50,320 nt of DNA from Helicobacteraceae bacterium (GTDB taxonomy: Bacteria > Campylobacterota > Campylobacteria > Campylobacterales > Sulfurimonadaceae). A program made the translations under genes and the position numbers. This document shows, piece after piece, positions 34,830-42,258 of this stretch. Position 1 is the first letter of the stretch. Each line of letters opens with the position of its first letter. The notes under the pieces are model-generated. The model searched no databases and had not been told where the DNA came from. It saw only the letters and a list, made by a program, of their open reading frames with translations. The DNA is taken from positions 1 to 50,320 of the forward strand of contig WFNF01000085.1 in the NCBI GenBank assembly GCA_015488775.1. Direction: 5' to 3'.

Positions 34830-36635
34830 TTATTTTTCAATATTCTCATTATATATAGATAAAGAGTTAAATGCAAACTCTAAATTATTTTTTTCTAAAA
34901 TTTTCGCTATCTCAACCATAACCTCTTGCTTTACACTCAAATACTCTTCCCAATCTACACTTTTTGAAAATCCATAAACCAAAATATTTATACTAGAAGC
35001 AGCATACTCATCTACAAAAACCATAAGAGTTTTTTTAATACCTTGAGAATCTTCACGGCTAACCAACTTCGCACTTTTATTTGCTTCTGTTTCAAACTTG
35101 GTTGTATTTGTAGCTATACCCTTATGTTTAAACATCATCTCTTTAATTTCATTAACTGCAATTAAGATATCTTCCATTTTAGAGTCATACTTAACACCAA
35201 TGTACATCTTAATTCGTCTACCTAATCTACGCTTTTGCCAGTTTTTAACTTCTGTATTTGCTATAATTGAATTTGGAATAGAGATTAAGGCATTATCAAA
35301 CGTCCTAAGAGTAGTTACCCTTAGTCCAACTTCAACTATAACACCAGAGTTACCATTTACCTCAATCCAATCTCCCTGAGAGAAAAGGTCACTTGCTATA
35401 ATTGATATAGTACCAAAAAAGTTAGCTAATGTCTCTCTTGCAGCAAATGCCACAGCTAAACCACCTATACCAAGTCCACCAAGTATTGCAGATAAATTAG
35501 CCCCTAAAAAATGTAATGTTGCAAGCATTCCTAAAATAATAATTATAAAATTTGCTATTTTTATACCAACATTTATAACCTCACGTCTTGGGCTATTAGC
35601 ACTACCAGAGTATGTTTTTAATTTTATATATGCAATATTGTTTGCTGCTCTATATACAAGAACCGTTATAAGAATTGCATAGAGGGACCCAAAGCCACTA
35701 CTAACAATAGGGATAAGTGAAAAATCATAATAAATCCATAATGCCGTCTCAAATGAGAAAAATATAAGTATTATATTTAATATTTTAGTTATATTTTGAA
35801 TTAATTCCTCAAAATGTGACTCAATTTTAAAGATTTGCTTTGCCATTATACTTATAAAATAAAGCCCTGTACGTCTAAATATAAATATTAAAAAAGAGAT
35901 TGTAATTATTAATATAATTTTCATAGTATTTAAACCATAATCTTTTAATTTTACATCTAAAGGATCTGTAAATGAAATCGTATGTAGCCAAATATTAAAC
36001 TCTAGAAGGTGTAAGCGTTTATAAGTATTTAATCTAAACATTTTTTCTTGAAATATTGCTAGAAACTTTAATATGTCAGAGTTTATTATTTGAAGATATT
36101 TATAATCCTCTATAGAAGTTTGTAGCTCTTTTAAGGTTTGAGAGTCACCCTTTTCTTTTAGATATTTATCATAATCATCAATAATATAATCTTGTATCTC
36201 TAACTGGTTTGTTCCAAATAAAGTAGCAAGTTTATTTTTAAATACATTTAATTTATCTGTATCTAAACTATGAAGCATAACAGAGATAAGTTCATCTTGT
36301 TTTAACATTAGATGAAGACTTAACCTTCTAACTTCATCTCTTAAAACTGCATAATTATTACCATACTTTTTATTCAGTCTAATTCTTTGTTTTAAAGAGA
36401 ATAATCTTTTTTTATCTCTTTTAATAAGAGAATCTATCATATCTCTATTTTGAACTATTTTTATAATTGCATTTAAATATATAGATTCTTGTTTATCTAG
36501 CAGTTGTAAGGTTATATTTTCATCTAAAGCAGAGCTATCTAACTCTCTTAATATATCTATTTGTTGATCAGCTACTGGGCCATATTTATATGCGTAGAGG
36601 TTTAAGCTAAGTAAAATTAGTAAAATTATTTTCAT
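34830..36635 (-). CDS. MscS-family mechanosensitive channel
   Basis: 601 residues. A signal peptide (MKIILLILLSLNLYA) is followed by a long helical, periplasmic N-terminal region (about 20-215), then about five membrane spans. The pore signature 'LSAILGGLGIGGLAVAFAARETLANFFG' is followed by 'GDWIEVNGNSGVIVEVGLRVTTLRTFDNALISIPNS', the MscS beta domain. It opens on membrane tension or modulates osmotic stress. It is the first gene of the lapG-lapD-thioredoxin transcription unit. A TATAAT sits five bases before its ATG. Confidence 0.92.
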   Translation of the reverse strand: MKIILLILLSLNLYAYKYGPVADQQIDILRELDSSALDENITLQLLDKQESIYLNAIIKIVQNRDMIDSLIKRDKKRLFSLKQRIRLNKKYGNNYAVLRDEVRRLSLHLMLKQDELISVMLHSLDTDKLNVFKNKLATLFGTNQLEIQDYIIDDYDKYLKEKGDSQTLKELQTSIEDYKYLQIINSDILKFLAIFQEKMFRLNTYKRLHLLEFNIWLHTISFTDPLDVKLKDYGLNTMKIILIITISFLIFIFRRTGLYFISIMAKQIFKIESHFEELIQNITKILNIILIFFSFETALWIYYDFSLIPIVSSGFGSLYAILITVLVYRAANNIAYIKLKTYSGSANSPRREVINVGIKIANFIIIILGMLATLHFLGANLSAILGGLGIGGLAVAFAARETLANFFGTISIIASDLFSQGDWIEVNGNSGVIVEVGLRVTTLRTFDNALISIPNSIIANTEVKNWQKRRLGRRIKMYIGVKYDSKMEDILIAVNEIKEMMFKHKGIATNTTKFETEANKSAKLVSREDSQGIKKTLMVFVDEYAASSINILVYGFSKSVDWEEYLSVKQEVMVEIAKILEKNNLEFAFNSLSIYNENIEK

Positions 36636-36640
36636 GTAGT

Positions 36641-36646
36641 ATTATA
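36641..36646 (-). promoter_or_regulatory. -10 box next to the mscS start codon
   Basis: A perfect TATAAT on the minus strand is followed by ACTAC and then ATG. The distance implies little or no leader, and no ribosome site is present. In an AT-rich genome a chance match is possible. Confidence 0.4.
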
Positions 36647-36691
36647 ATGGTAATTAGATAAAGGTAAGTTGATTTTTTATGTTAAATGAGG

Positions 36692-36710
36692 TTGTGGCAA
36701 ATAGCCACAA
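36692..36710 (-). terminator. Stem-loop after typA
   Basis: TTGTGGC / GCCACAA form a perfect 7-bp stem with a five-base loop, 10 bases after the typA stop. The downstream run is only mildly T-rich, so it is a possible terminator. Confidence 0.45.
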
Positions 36711-36719
36711 AAGATGTGA

Positions 36720-38528
36720 CTATTTTTTTGAACGATCGTTACGTTTACGCTCAGATTCAGTTAAGTAAAACTTTCTGATTCTGATATTAAGAGGTGTAAC
36801 TTCAAGAAGCTCATCATCTTCAATCCACTCTAGTGCACGCTCTAAAGACATATCACGAGGAGGAGTAAGTTTAATAGCTTCATCAGCACCAGATGAACGA
36901 ACGTTTGACTGTGCTTTACCTTTAATTGGATTAACAGCAAGGTCATTACTACGTGAATGTTCACCAACAATCATACCCTCATATACTTTAACTTGTGGGC
37001 CAATGTACATAACACCACGATCTTGTAAGTTAAACAGTGAGAATGCCAATGTAGTACCAGTTTCCATTGAAACAAGCGCTCCGTATTGACGAGATTCAAC
37101 CGCACCAGAGTAAGGTCTAAACTCAATAAAAGAGTGGTTCATAACACCCTCACCCTTAGTATCTGTTAAAAATTGACCTCTAAAACCGATTAATGCACGA
37201 GCTGGTATCTCAAACTCAATTCTCTGGAAGCCTGAACCCATTGGTACCATAGATTTCATTTCAGCTTTTCTTTTACCAAGACGCTCAATTACACTACCAC
37301 CTAACTCTTCCGGAACGTCTATCACTAAATGCTCAAAAGGTTCACATTTAACACCCTCTATCTCTTTAGTAATAACTTTTGGTCTAGATATACCAAACTC
37401 AAAACCTTCACGTCTCATATTTTCAGCAAGAACAGTAATTTGAAGTTCACCACGACCAGATACTTCAAATTTACCCTCACCAATTCTTTCAAACTTCATA
37501 GCAACATTTGTAGTCATTTCAGACTCAAGGCGCTCTTGAAGTTTGTTAGAAGTAACATGTTTACCCTCTTGACCAGCAAGTGGAGAGTTATTTACAGAGA
37601 AAGTAACTGTAAGAGTAGGCTCTTCAACATGCATAGGATCAAGTGCAACAGGATTAGTAGGATCACAAACAGTATCACCAACATCAACAGTCTCTAAACC
37701 AGCAAAAGCAACAATATCACCAGCTTCAGCAGTGTCAATTTCAATTCTATTTAAGCCATGGAAACCAATAAGTTTAGAAATTTTACCCTTAACCATTTCA
37801 CCATCAGCTTTTGCTAGTAAAACATTGTCACCCTTAGAAATCTCACCATTAAAAATACGAGCAATACCTATTTTACCAACATAAGAGTCATAATCTAGTG
37901 TAAACACTTGAGCTTGAGCTGAATTTGATTTATCACCTTGAGGCTCTGGCACATCGTTGATGATAGTTTCAAAAAGACAAGTGAAATCACCATCTTCATC
38001 ATCCATATCAAGTTTAGCTATACCATCACGAGCAGCAGCATAAACAATTTTAAAATCTTGTTGCTCATCAGAAGCACCCATATCTGCAAACAGGTCAAAA
38101 ACTTCATCAACAACACGATCTGGTTCAGCAGATGGCTTGTCAATTTTGTTAATAACAACAATTGGAGTAAGACCCATACCAAGCATTTTTTTAACAACAA
38201 ACTTAGTTTGTGGCATAACACCCTCATAAGCATCTACAAGAAGTAAAGCACCATCAACCATTTTAAGCACACGCTCAACTTCACCACCAAAGTCAGCATG
38301 TCCCGGAGTATCAATAATATTTACTTTATGATCTTTATAACGGATAGCTGTATTTTTAGAAAGAATCGTAATACCACGCTCTTTTTCAATGTCGTTTGAG
38401 TCCATTGCTCTTTCATCATGTTGTTCATGATCACCAAATGTACCCGACTGAGCTAGAAGACCATCAACAAGTGTTGTTTTACCGTGGTCAACGTGAGCGA
38501 TTACTGCAATATTACGAATCTTTTGCAT
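36720..38528 (-). CDS. typA: GTP-binding protein TypA/BipA
   Basis: 602 residues, full length. GTPase motifs are '[15 protein letters not shown]' (G1), 'RGITI' (G2), '[14 protein letters not shown]' (G3) and 'NKIDKPSA' (G4). EF-G-like domains III and V and the BipA C-terminal domain follow, with '[18 protein letters not shown]'. It binds ribosomes and helps assembly and stress adaptation. It is preceded by AAGGA and a TATAAT promoter, and is probably transcribed alone. Confidence 0.97.
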   Translation of the reverse strand: MQKIRNIAVIAHVDHGKTTLVDGLLAQSGTFGDHEQHDERAMDSNDIEKERGITILSKNTAIRYKDHKVNIIDTPGHADFGGEVERVLKMVDGALLLVDAYEGVMPQTKFVVKKMLGMGLTPIVVINKIDKPSAEPDRVVDEVFDLFADMGASDEQQDFKIVYAAARDGIAKLDMDDEDGDFTCLFETIINDVPEPQGDKSNSAQAQVFTLDYDSYVGKIGIARIFNGEISKGDNVLLAKADGEMVKGKISKLIGFHGLNRIEIDTAEAGDIVAFAGLETVDVGDTVCDPTNPVALDPMHVEEPTLTVTFSVNNSPLAGQEGKHVTSNKLQERLESEMTTNVAMKFERIGEGKFEVSGRGELQITVLAENMRREGFEFGISRPKVITKEIEGVKCEPFEHLVIDVPEELGGSVIERLGKRKAEMKSMVPMGSGFQRIEFEIPARALIGFRGQFLTDTKGEGVMNHSFIEFRPYSGAVESRQYGALVSMETGTTLAFSLFNLQDRGVMYIGPQVKVYEGMIVGEHSRSNDLAVNPIKGKAQSNVRSSGADEAIKLTPPRDMSLERALEWIEDDELLEVTPLNIRIRKFYLTESERKRNDRSKK

Positions 38529-38575
38529 ATATAGTTTCCTTGAAGTATCTTACTGATACTAGAATAATTTTCGGA

Positions 38576-38581
38576 ATTATA
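38576..38581 (-). promoter_or_regulatory. typA -10 box with a leader hairpin
   Basis: TATAAT on the minus strand (GGTTATAATTCC) predicts a leader of about 40 bases. The leader contains AGTATC-5-GATACT (38544-38560), a 6-bp stem just upstream of the AAGGA ribosome site, which could tune translation. Confidence 0.55.
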
Positions 38582-38634
38582 ACCAAAATCTTCTAAAAGT
38601 ATATTTTTATTTTTAAATTAACTTATAAATTACT

Positions 38635-39081
38635 CTAATCAGTTACATCTTCACTTTTAGAAGATTTGAAAGTATCGTTGTCAACAGGGAAATAAGATAA
38701 GTCTCTAATATTTTTTTGAACTGCAATACTTGCATATATAGCCATAAGGTAACTCATAGCATAAAAACCCTTTTCACTTAACTCTAAAGTAGCATTAAAA
38801 AGACCCACAACAAGCATTGCTAAACCAAGAAAAAAAGCACTCCAAGAGATACTAAGGTATATACCTGTTATTTTTATACCCTCGTTTTTATCACGAATTG
38901 ATTTTTGCAAAGATACAGCAGAAAATAATGATAGTATTAAAACTGCAAAGTAGTAACCCTTTTCATTTAAAAGCATATCTGAATTGTAAAGACCTACTAT
39001 ATAAGCAAGTACACCTAAAATTAAAGCAGACCAAGAAGCACCAATAAAAGCACCAGTAGGTTTTTGAGATAAATTTTTCAT
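38635..39081 (-). CDS. YiaA/YiaB-type two-helix repeat membrane protein
   Basis: 148 residues from ATG 39081, chosen because AAGGA precedes it; a longer frame from 39105 has no ribosome site. Two copies of the YiaAB unit are evident: 'GASWSALILGVLAYIVGLYNSDMLLNEKGYYFAVLILSLFSAVSLQKSIRD' and 'LSISWSAFFLGLAMLVVGLFNATLELSEKGFYAMSYLMAIYASIAVQKNIRD', giving four membrane spans. The function of this family is unknown. It is divergent from the sensor kinase gene and shares the region with its inverted repeat. Confidence 0.85.
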   Translation of the reverse strand: MKNLSQKPTGAFIGASWSALILGVLAYIVGLYNSDMLLNEKGYYFAVLILSLFSAVSLQKSIRDKNEGIKITGIYLSISWSAFFLGLAMLVVGLFNATLELSEKGFYAMSYLMAIYASIAVQKNIRDLSYFPVDNDTFKSSKSEDVTD

Positions 39082-39125
39082 TTTTATAATCCTTTTTTTA
39101 AACAAGAAAATTGTAACATCTCAAT

Positions 39126-39152
39126 GTGACATTTATATTATTAAAATGTCAC
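39126..39152. promoter_or_regulatory. Inverted repeat GTGACATT-N11-AATGTCAC before the kinase gene
   Basis: Perfect arms (12 bp if the flanking AAT/T bases are counted) lie 27 bases ahead of the sensor kinase start and 45 ahead of the divergent yiaA-like gene. The same 8+11+8 design recurs at 42155. It is a candidate binding site for the response regulator encoded next door. Confidence 0.7.
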
Positions 39153-39178
39153 ATTAAAAAATTTAATGGCATTATATT

Positions 39179-40879
39179 ATGAAAATACTTAGTTTACTAT
39201 TCTTACCTTTTTTTCTTTTTGCAAATCAACTTTCATATTATATAGATGACAGCAATCTTAGTATAGAGGAGATTTCAAAACATAAATTTACAAAGATACA
39301 GAACAATCAAGTAAATTTTGGTTTTGATCAAAGAGATATCTATATAAAAGTTCTTAGTGATGATAAACCTTACTTTCTCATTGACAATACACTTATAGAT
39401 AACATAAACATATATGATGAAAATCATAAATTAATAGACAAAAGTGGTACTAAACACATCAACAATTCAAAAAGTGAAGATAAACTTTTTTACTCATACC
39501 ATTTAAACAAAAAAGAAACATATATCTTAAAAATAAACTCTATTCACGCACATACATATAGGTTTTACTTTTTTAATTTTGAAGAGTTTCAAAACTATAC
39601 TGACTATAGTAAGTTATTTCTTTTTTTCTTTTTTGGGTTTATATGTTCCATACTTATATATGCGATAATCATCTATTTGGTACTTAAAGATACCACTTAT
39701 ATATTGTACGCTTCGTTTTTAGCTAGTGTATTTATTTTTATGTTGGCTTATAGTGGGCTTGTTCCACACTACTTTTTTAAGGACAACTTAACTCTTGTAA
39801 ATATTTTTGTTTATAAATTTGACAAACTAAGCATACTTTTTGCTATGCTTTTTACATATAAATTTTTACATTTAAAATCTTATGATAAATGGATTAAAAA
39901 AGGATTTATAGTAGCTTCAATTCCACTTTTTATAAGTTTGTTATATCCAAATAACTACTTTGGTTTTTTTAGTCTAGCGGGTATGATTATCTCCATACTA
40001 TACACTTTAGTTGTTGTTATCTATAGTATATATATAAAAAACTATGGAGCTAAAATCTTCCTTTTTGGTTGGGTCTTGGTTTTACTTGGTGGTTTAGATA
40101 CATTAGTTAAACTAGGTTCACATACACAGATAAACTCATTTAACTCTTTTGGTCTTTACTACGGAATCATAGGTGTTGGGGTATTTTTCACACTTGCTTT
40201 ATCACTTAAAGTAAAAAAAGTTTATGATCAAAGAGATAATATGCGTTTAGAATACCAAAAAAAGTTGCAAGAGGATGTAGATAAAAAAACAGCTCAACTA
40301 CAAGAGGCACTAAGTGATAAAGAGCTTTACTTTAACGAACTTCAACATAGAGTAAAAAACAATCTACAGCTTTTAAACTCTTTTATAAGTTTAAGTAAAA
40401 AAGATGACAAAGATGCGATAGATAAGATAAAAAATAAAATAGAATCTCTAAGCCTACTTCATGAAGTTTTTTATACAAATAAAAAAGAGTTAGATATAAA
40501 CAAACTTTTTAAAAACTTATCATCAAGTATTATAAACACAAAAAAGATAAACTTCAACTCAAAAAGTGATGTTAAAACCATAGATATTGACAAACTAACA
40601 ACACTAACATTTATAACAAACGAACTTATAACGAACTCTGTAAAACACGCATTTCATAACGCTGAGTACCCTCAAATAGATATAAACTTCACACAAAACA
40701 AAGATAGTTTTAACTTTTTATATAAAGATAATGGATGTGGTTTAAAAGATAAGTATCTTGAAAGTAAATCTATGGGATTTAAAATCCTTTTAAGACTCTC
40801 AAAAAAACAGCTAAACGCAGATGTTGATCATGGAAATGACAATGGATTTTACTATAAAATGGAGTTTAAAAATGTCTAA
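39179..40879 (+). CDS. 7TM-DISM sensor histidine kinase (HisKA_2 type)
   Basis: 566 residues. A signal peptide (MKILSLLFLPFFLFA) is followed by a periplasmic DISM-type domain (about 18-130), seven membrane spans (about 145-345), a coiled segment (350-385), and a HisKA_2 dimerisation domain with the phospho-acceptor His390 in 'NELQHRVKNNLQLLNSFISLSKK'. The HATPase domain has 'FITNELITNSVKHAFHNAEYPQI' (N box) and 'YKDNGCGLKDKYLESKSMGFKIL' (G boxes). It probably senses a carbohydrate-like or small ligand. No ribosome site precedes the ATG. It overlaps its response regulator by eight bases. Confidence 0.92.
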   Translation: MKILSLLFLPFFLFANQLSYYIDDSNLSIEEISKHKFTKIQNNQVNFGFDQRDIYIKVLSDDKPYFLIDNTLIDNINIYDENHKLIDKSGTKHINNSKSEDKLFYSYHLNKKETYILKINSIHAHTYRFYFFNFEEFQNYTDYSKLFLFFFFGFICSILIYAIIIYLVLKDTTYILYASFLASVFIFMLAYSGLVPHYFFKDNLTLVNIFVYKFDKLSILFAMLFTYKFLHLKSYDKWIKKGFIVASIPLFISLLYPNNYFGFFSLAGMIISILYTLVVVIYSIYIKNYGAKIFLFGWVLVLLGGLDTLVKLGSHTQINSFNSFGLYYGIIGVGVFFTLALSLKVKKVYDQRDNMRLEYQKKLQEDVDKKTAQLQEALSDKELYFNELQHRVKNNLQLLNSFISLSKKDDKDAIDKIKNKIESLSLLHEVFYTNKKELDINKLFKNLSSSIINTKKINFNSKSDVKTIDIDKLTTLTFITNELITNSVKHAFHNAEYPQIDINFTQNKDSFNFLYKDNGCGLKDKYLESKSMGFKILLRLSKKQLNADVDHGNDNGFYYKMEFKNV

Positions 40880-41549
40880 AAAAATATTGATAGTTGAAGA
40901 TGATGAGATAACAGCACTAAGCATAGAAACATTTTTAGAAAATGAGGGTTATGATGTTTTACCATCTGTAAACTGTGCAGATGATGCATTAGAGATGATT
41001 AAAACTAACAACATAGCCTTAGTGCTTTCAGATATAAATATACTTGGAGCAGTAGATGGTTCACAACTAGCAAAAAAGGTATATTTAGAACATGGCATAA
41101 GAACTATCTTTTTAACCGCCTACTATAACGATGAGTTGATGCAAGAGGCTATAGAAGCTAAGGCATACACCTACCTTGTTAAACCATACAGAGAGTTTGA
41201 GTTAAAAACTGCTATTGAGTTAGCTTTTAGCACAATAAAAAGTGATGCACCCACAAAAATCAAAATAGTAAACTTTTCATCTTTTAAGTATGAAGATGAA
41301 AAGTTTTTTAAAGACAATGAAGAGATAAAATTTACAAAAAAAGAATCAAAACTTTTAGAGATTCTGATCAAAAGCATAAACAACACTGTAAGCCAAGAGG
41401 AGTTAGCATTAGAGCTATATGAAAAAGATGATAACAGTGCAAAAACAAACCTAAGAAAAATTATAAGTAGATTAAGATCTAAGTACAATATAGAGATATC
41501 TACACACAAATCACAAGGTTACTCTTTATCCAATGCTAATCCTAGTTAG
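40872..41549 (+). CDS. Response regulator, receiver plus winged-helix DNA-binding domain
   Basis: 225 residues from ATG 40872, with GGAG seven bases ahead; a longer in-frame start at 40821 lies inside the kinase gene and is rejected. The receiver shows 'ILIVEDDE', the phospho-acceptor Asp54 in 'ALVLSDINI', Thr82 and Lys104 in 'YLVKPYREFE'. The C-terminal OmpR-like winged helix ('FTKKESKLLEILIKSINNTVSQEELALELYEKDD...LRKIISRLRSKY') binds DNA. The sites at 39126 and 42155 are likely targets. Confidence 0.92.
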   Translation: MSKKILIVEDDEITALSIETFLENEGYDVLPSVNCADDALEMIKTNNIALVLSDINILGAVDGSQLAKKVYLEHGIRTIFLTAYYNDELMQEAIEAKAYTYLVKPYREFELKTAIELAFSTIKSDAPTKIKIVNFSSFKYEDEKFFKDNEEIKFTKKESKLLEILIKSINNTVSQEELALELYEKDDNSAKTNLRKIISRLRSKYNIEISTHKSQGYSLSNANPS

Positions 41550-41612
41550 AAGTTCATATAATTTACATTATTCATTTGTAAAGTTAATTGTATCTAAAGG
41601 TCATCTCTATAA

Positions 41613-42014
41613 CTAAAAACCTAGCCCTATCTCTGCTACGACCTTGATATCTCCTGTTTTAGTATCTGCAAAAAGCCCAAATGAGCCATTTAACCCCATA
41701 GCCATAGTTATAACCTCAACACCTGCATAATTATGTTTTTTCTCAAAGTAAGTGTAATCAGAAGTTTGAATAAAGTAAGATGCAACAACTCTAGTTGTAC
41801 CATAAAAGCCCATAGCTCCTTTAGCTACTCCACAACCAAAACGAACTTTTTGAGCAGCAATACCTAGTTGCAAACTACCCGTAAGACAGGTACTAGAATC
41901 TATAATTCCAGATTCTATAGCAACAATTTGTGAGTTTGAATATTTTATGTTTATAATTGGTTCTTCAGCACTTAGAAAAGCACTAAAAAGCAATAAAGCA
42001 AGTATAGTTTTCAT
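41613..42014 (-). CDS. Small secreted protein of unknown function
   Basis: 133 residues with a signal peptide (MKTILALLLFSAFLSA). The mature part is short, has Cys residues (TCLTG, FGCGV) that may form a disulfide, and ends 'VVAEIGLGF', with a barrel-like alternation. It contains Gly-rich stretches ('GLNGSFGLFADTKTGDIKVVAEIG'). GAGGA precedes the ATG. No family is recognised. It is divergent from the LRR protein gene, and a mobile-element insertion lies just upstream of it. Confidence 0.65.
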   Translation of the reverse strand: MKTILALLLFSAFLSAEEPIINIKYSNSQIVAIESGIIDSSTCLTGSLQLGIAAQKVRFGCGVAKGAMGFYGTTRVVASYFIQTSDYTYFEKKHNYAGVEVITMAMGLNGSFGLFADTKTGDIKVVAEIGLGF

Positions 42015-42047
42015 TTTAAATCCTCGAATTAATCATGGAAAAATTAT

Positions 42048-42138
42048 CCCAAATTATGCAGTAGCGAACAATAAATAGCGTCTATGCTTGTGTACAATGA
42101 TAGATGCAATCTTCAAGTTTTCTACTGCATAATTTGGG
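42048..42138. mobile_element. 91-bp MITE-like element with 17-bp terminal inverted repeats
   Basis: The ends CCCAAATTATGCAGTAG and CTACTGCATAATTTGGG are perfect inverses, flanked by the 5-bp direct repeat ATTAT (42043-42047 and 42139-42143), a target-site duplication. Inside is a second hairpin, GCGTCTAT / ATAGATGC (42078-42107, one G-U pair) around TTGT-GT-ACAA. It has no coding capacity. A truncated copy is at 31840. Confidence 0.85.
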
Positions 42139-42154
42139 ATTATAGGCTAGTTAC

Positions 42155-42181
42155 GTGACATTTTTATATTTTTAATGTCAC
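42155..42181. promoter_or_regulatory. Second copy of GTGACATT-N11-AATGTCAC
   Basis: Same 8+11+8 inverted repeat as at 39126, with a different spacer. It sits 42 bases upstream of the -10 box for the LRR-protein gene, a position fit for activation. The MITE duplication ends 12 bases to its left. Confidence 0.7.
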
Positions 42182-42222
42182 AATGAAAAAGTTTATGTAA
42201 TATTATTAACATTTTTATGTGA

Positions 42223-42228
42223 TATAAT
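42223..42228 (+). promoter_or_regulatory. -10 box of the LRR-protein gene
   Basis: TATGTGATATAATATC contains an extended -10 (TGnTATAAT-like). Transcription would start near 42235, about 24 bases before the TTG start. Confidence 0.55.
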
Positions 42229-42258
42229 ATCTTTCAATTCAAAATAAAGATAAATAAA

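Noticed and set aside
40821-40871. Longer N-terminus for the response regulator
   Set aside because: It would lie inside the kinase gene, whereas ATG 40872 has a GGAG site and begins exactly at the receiver domain.
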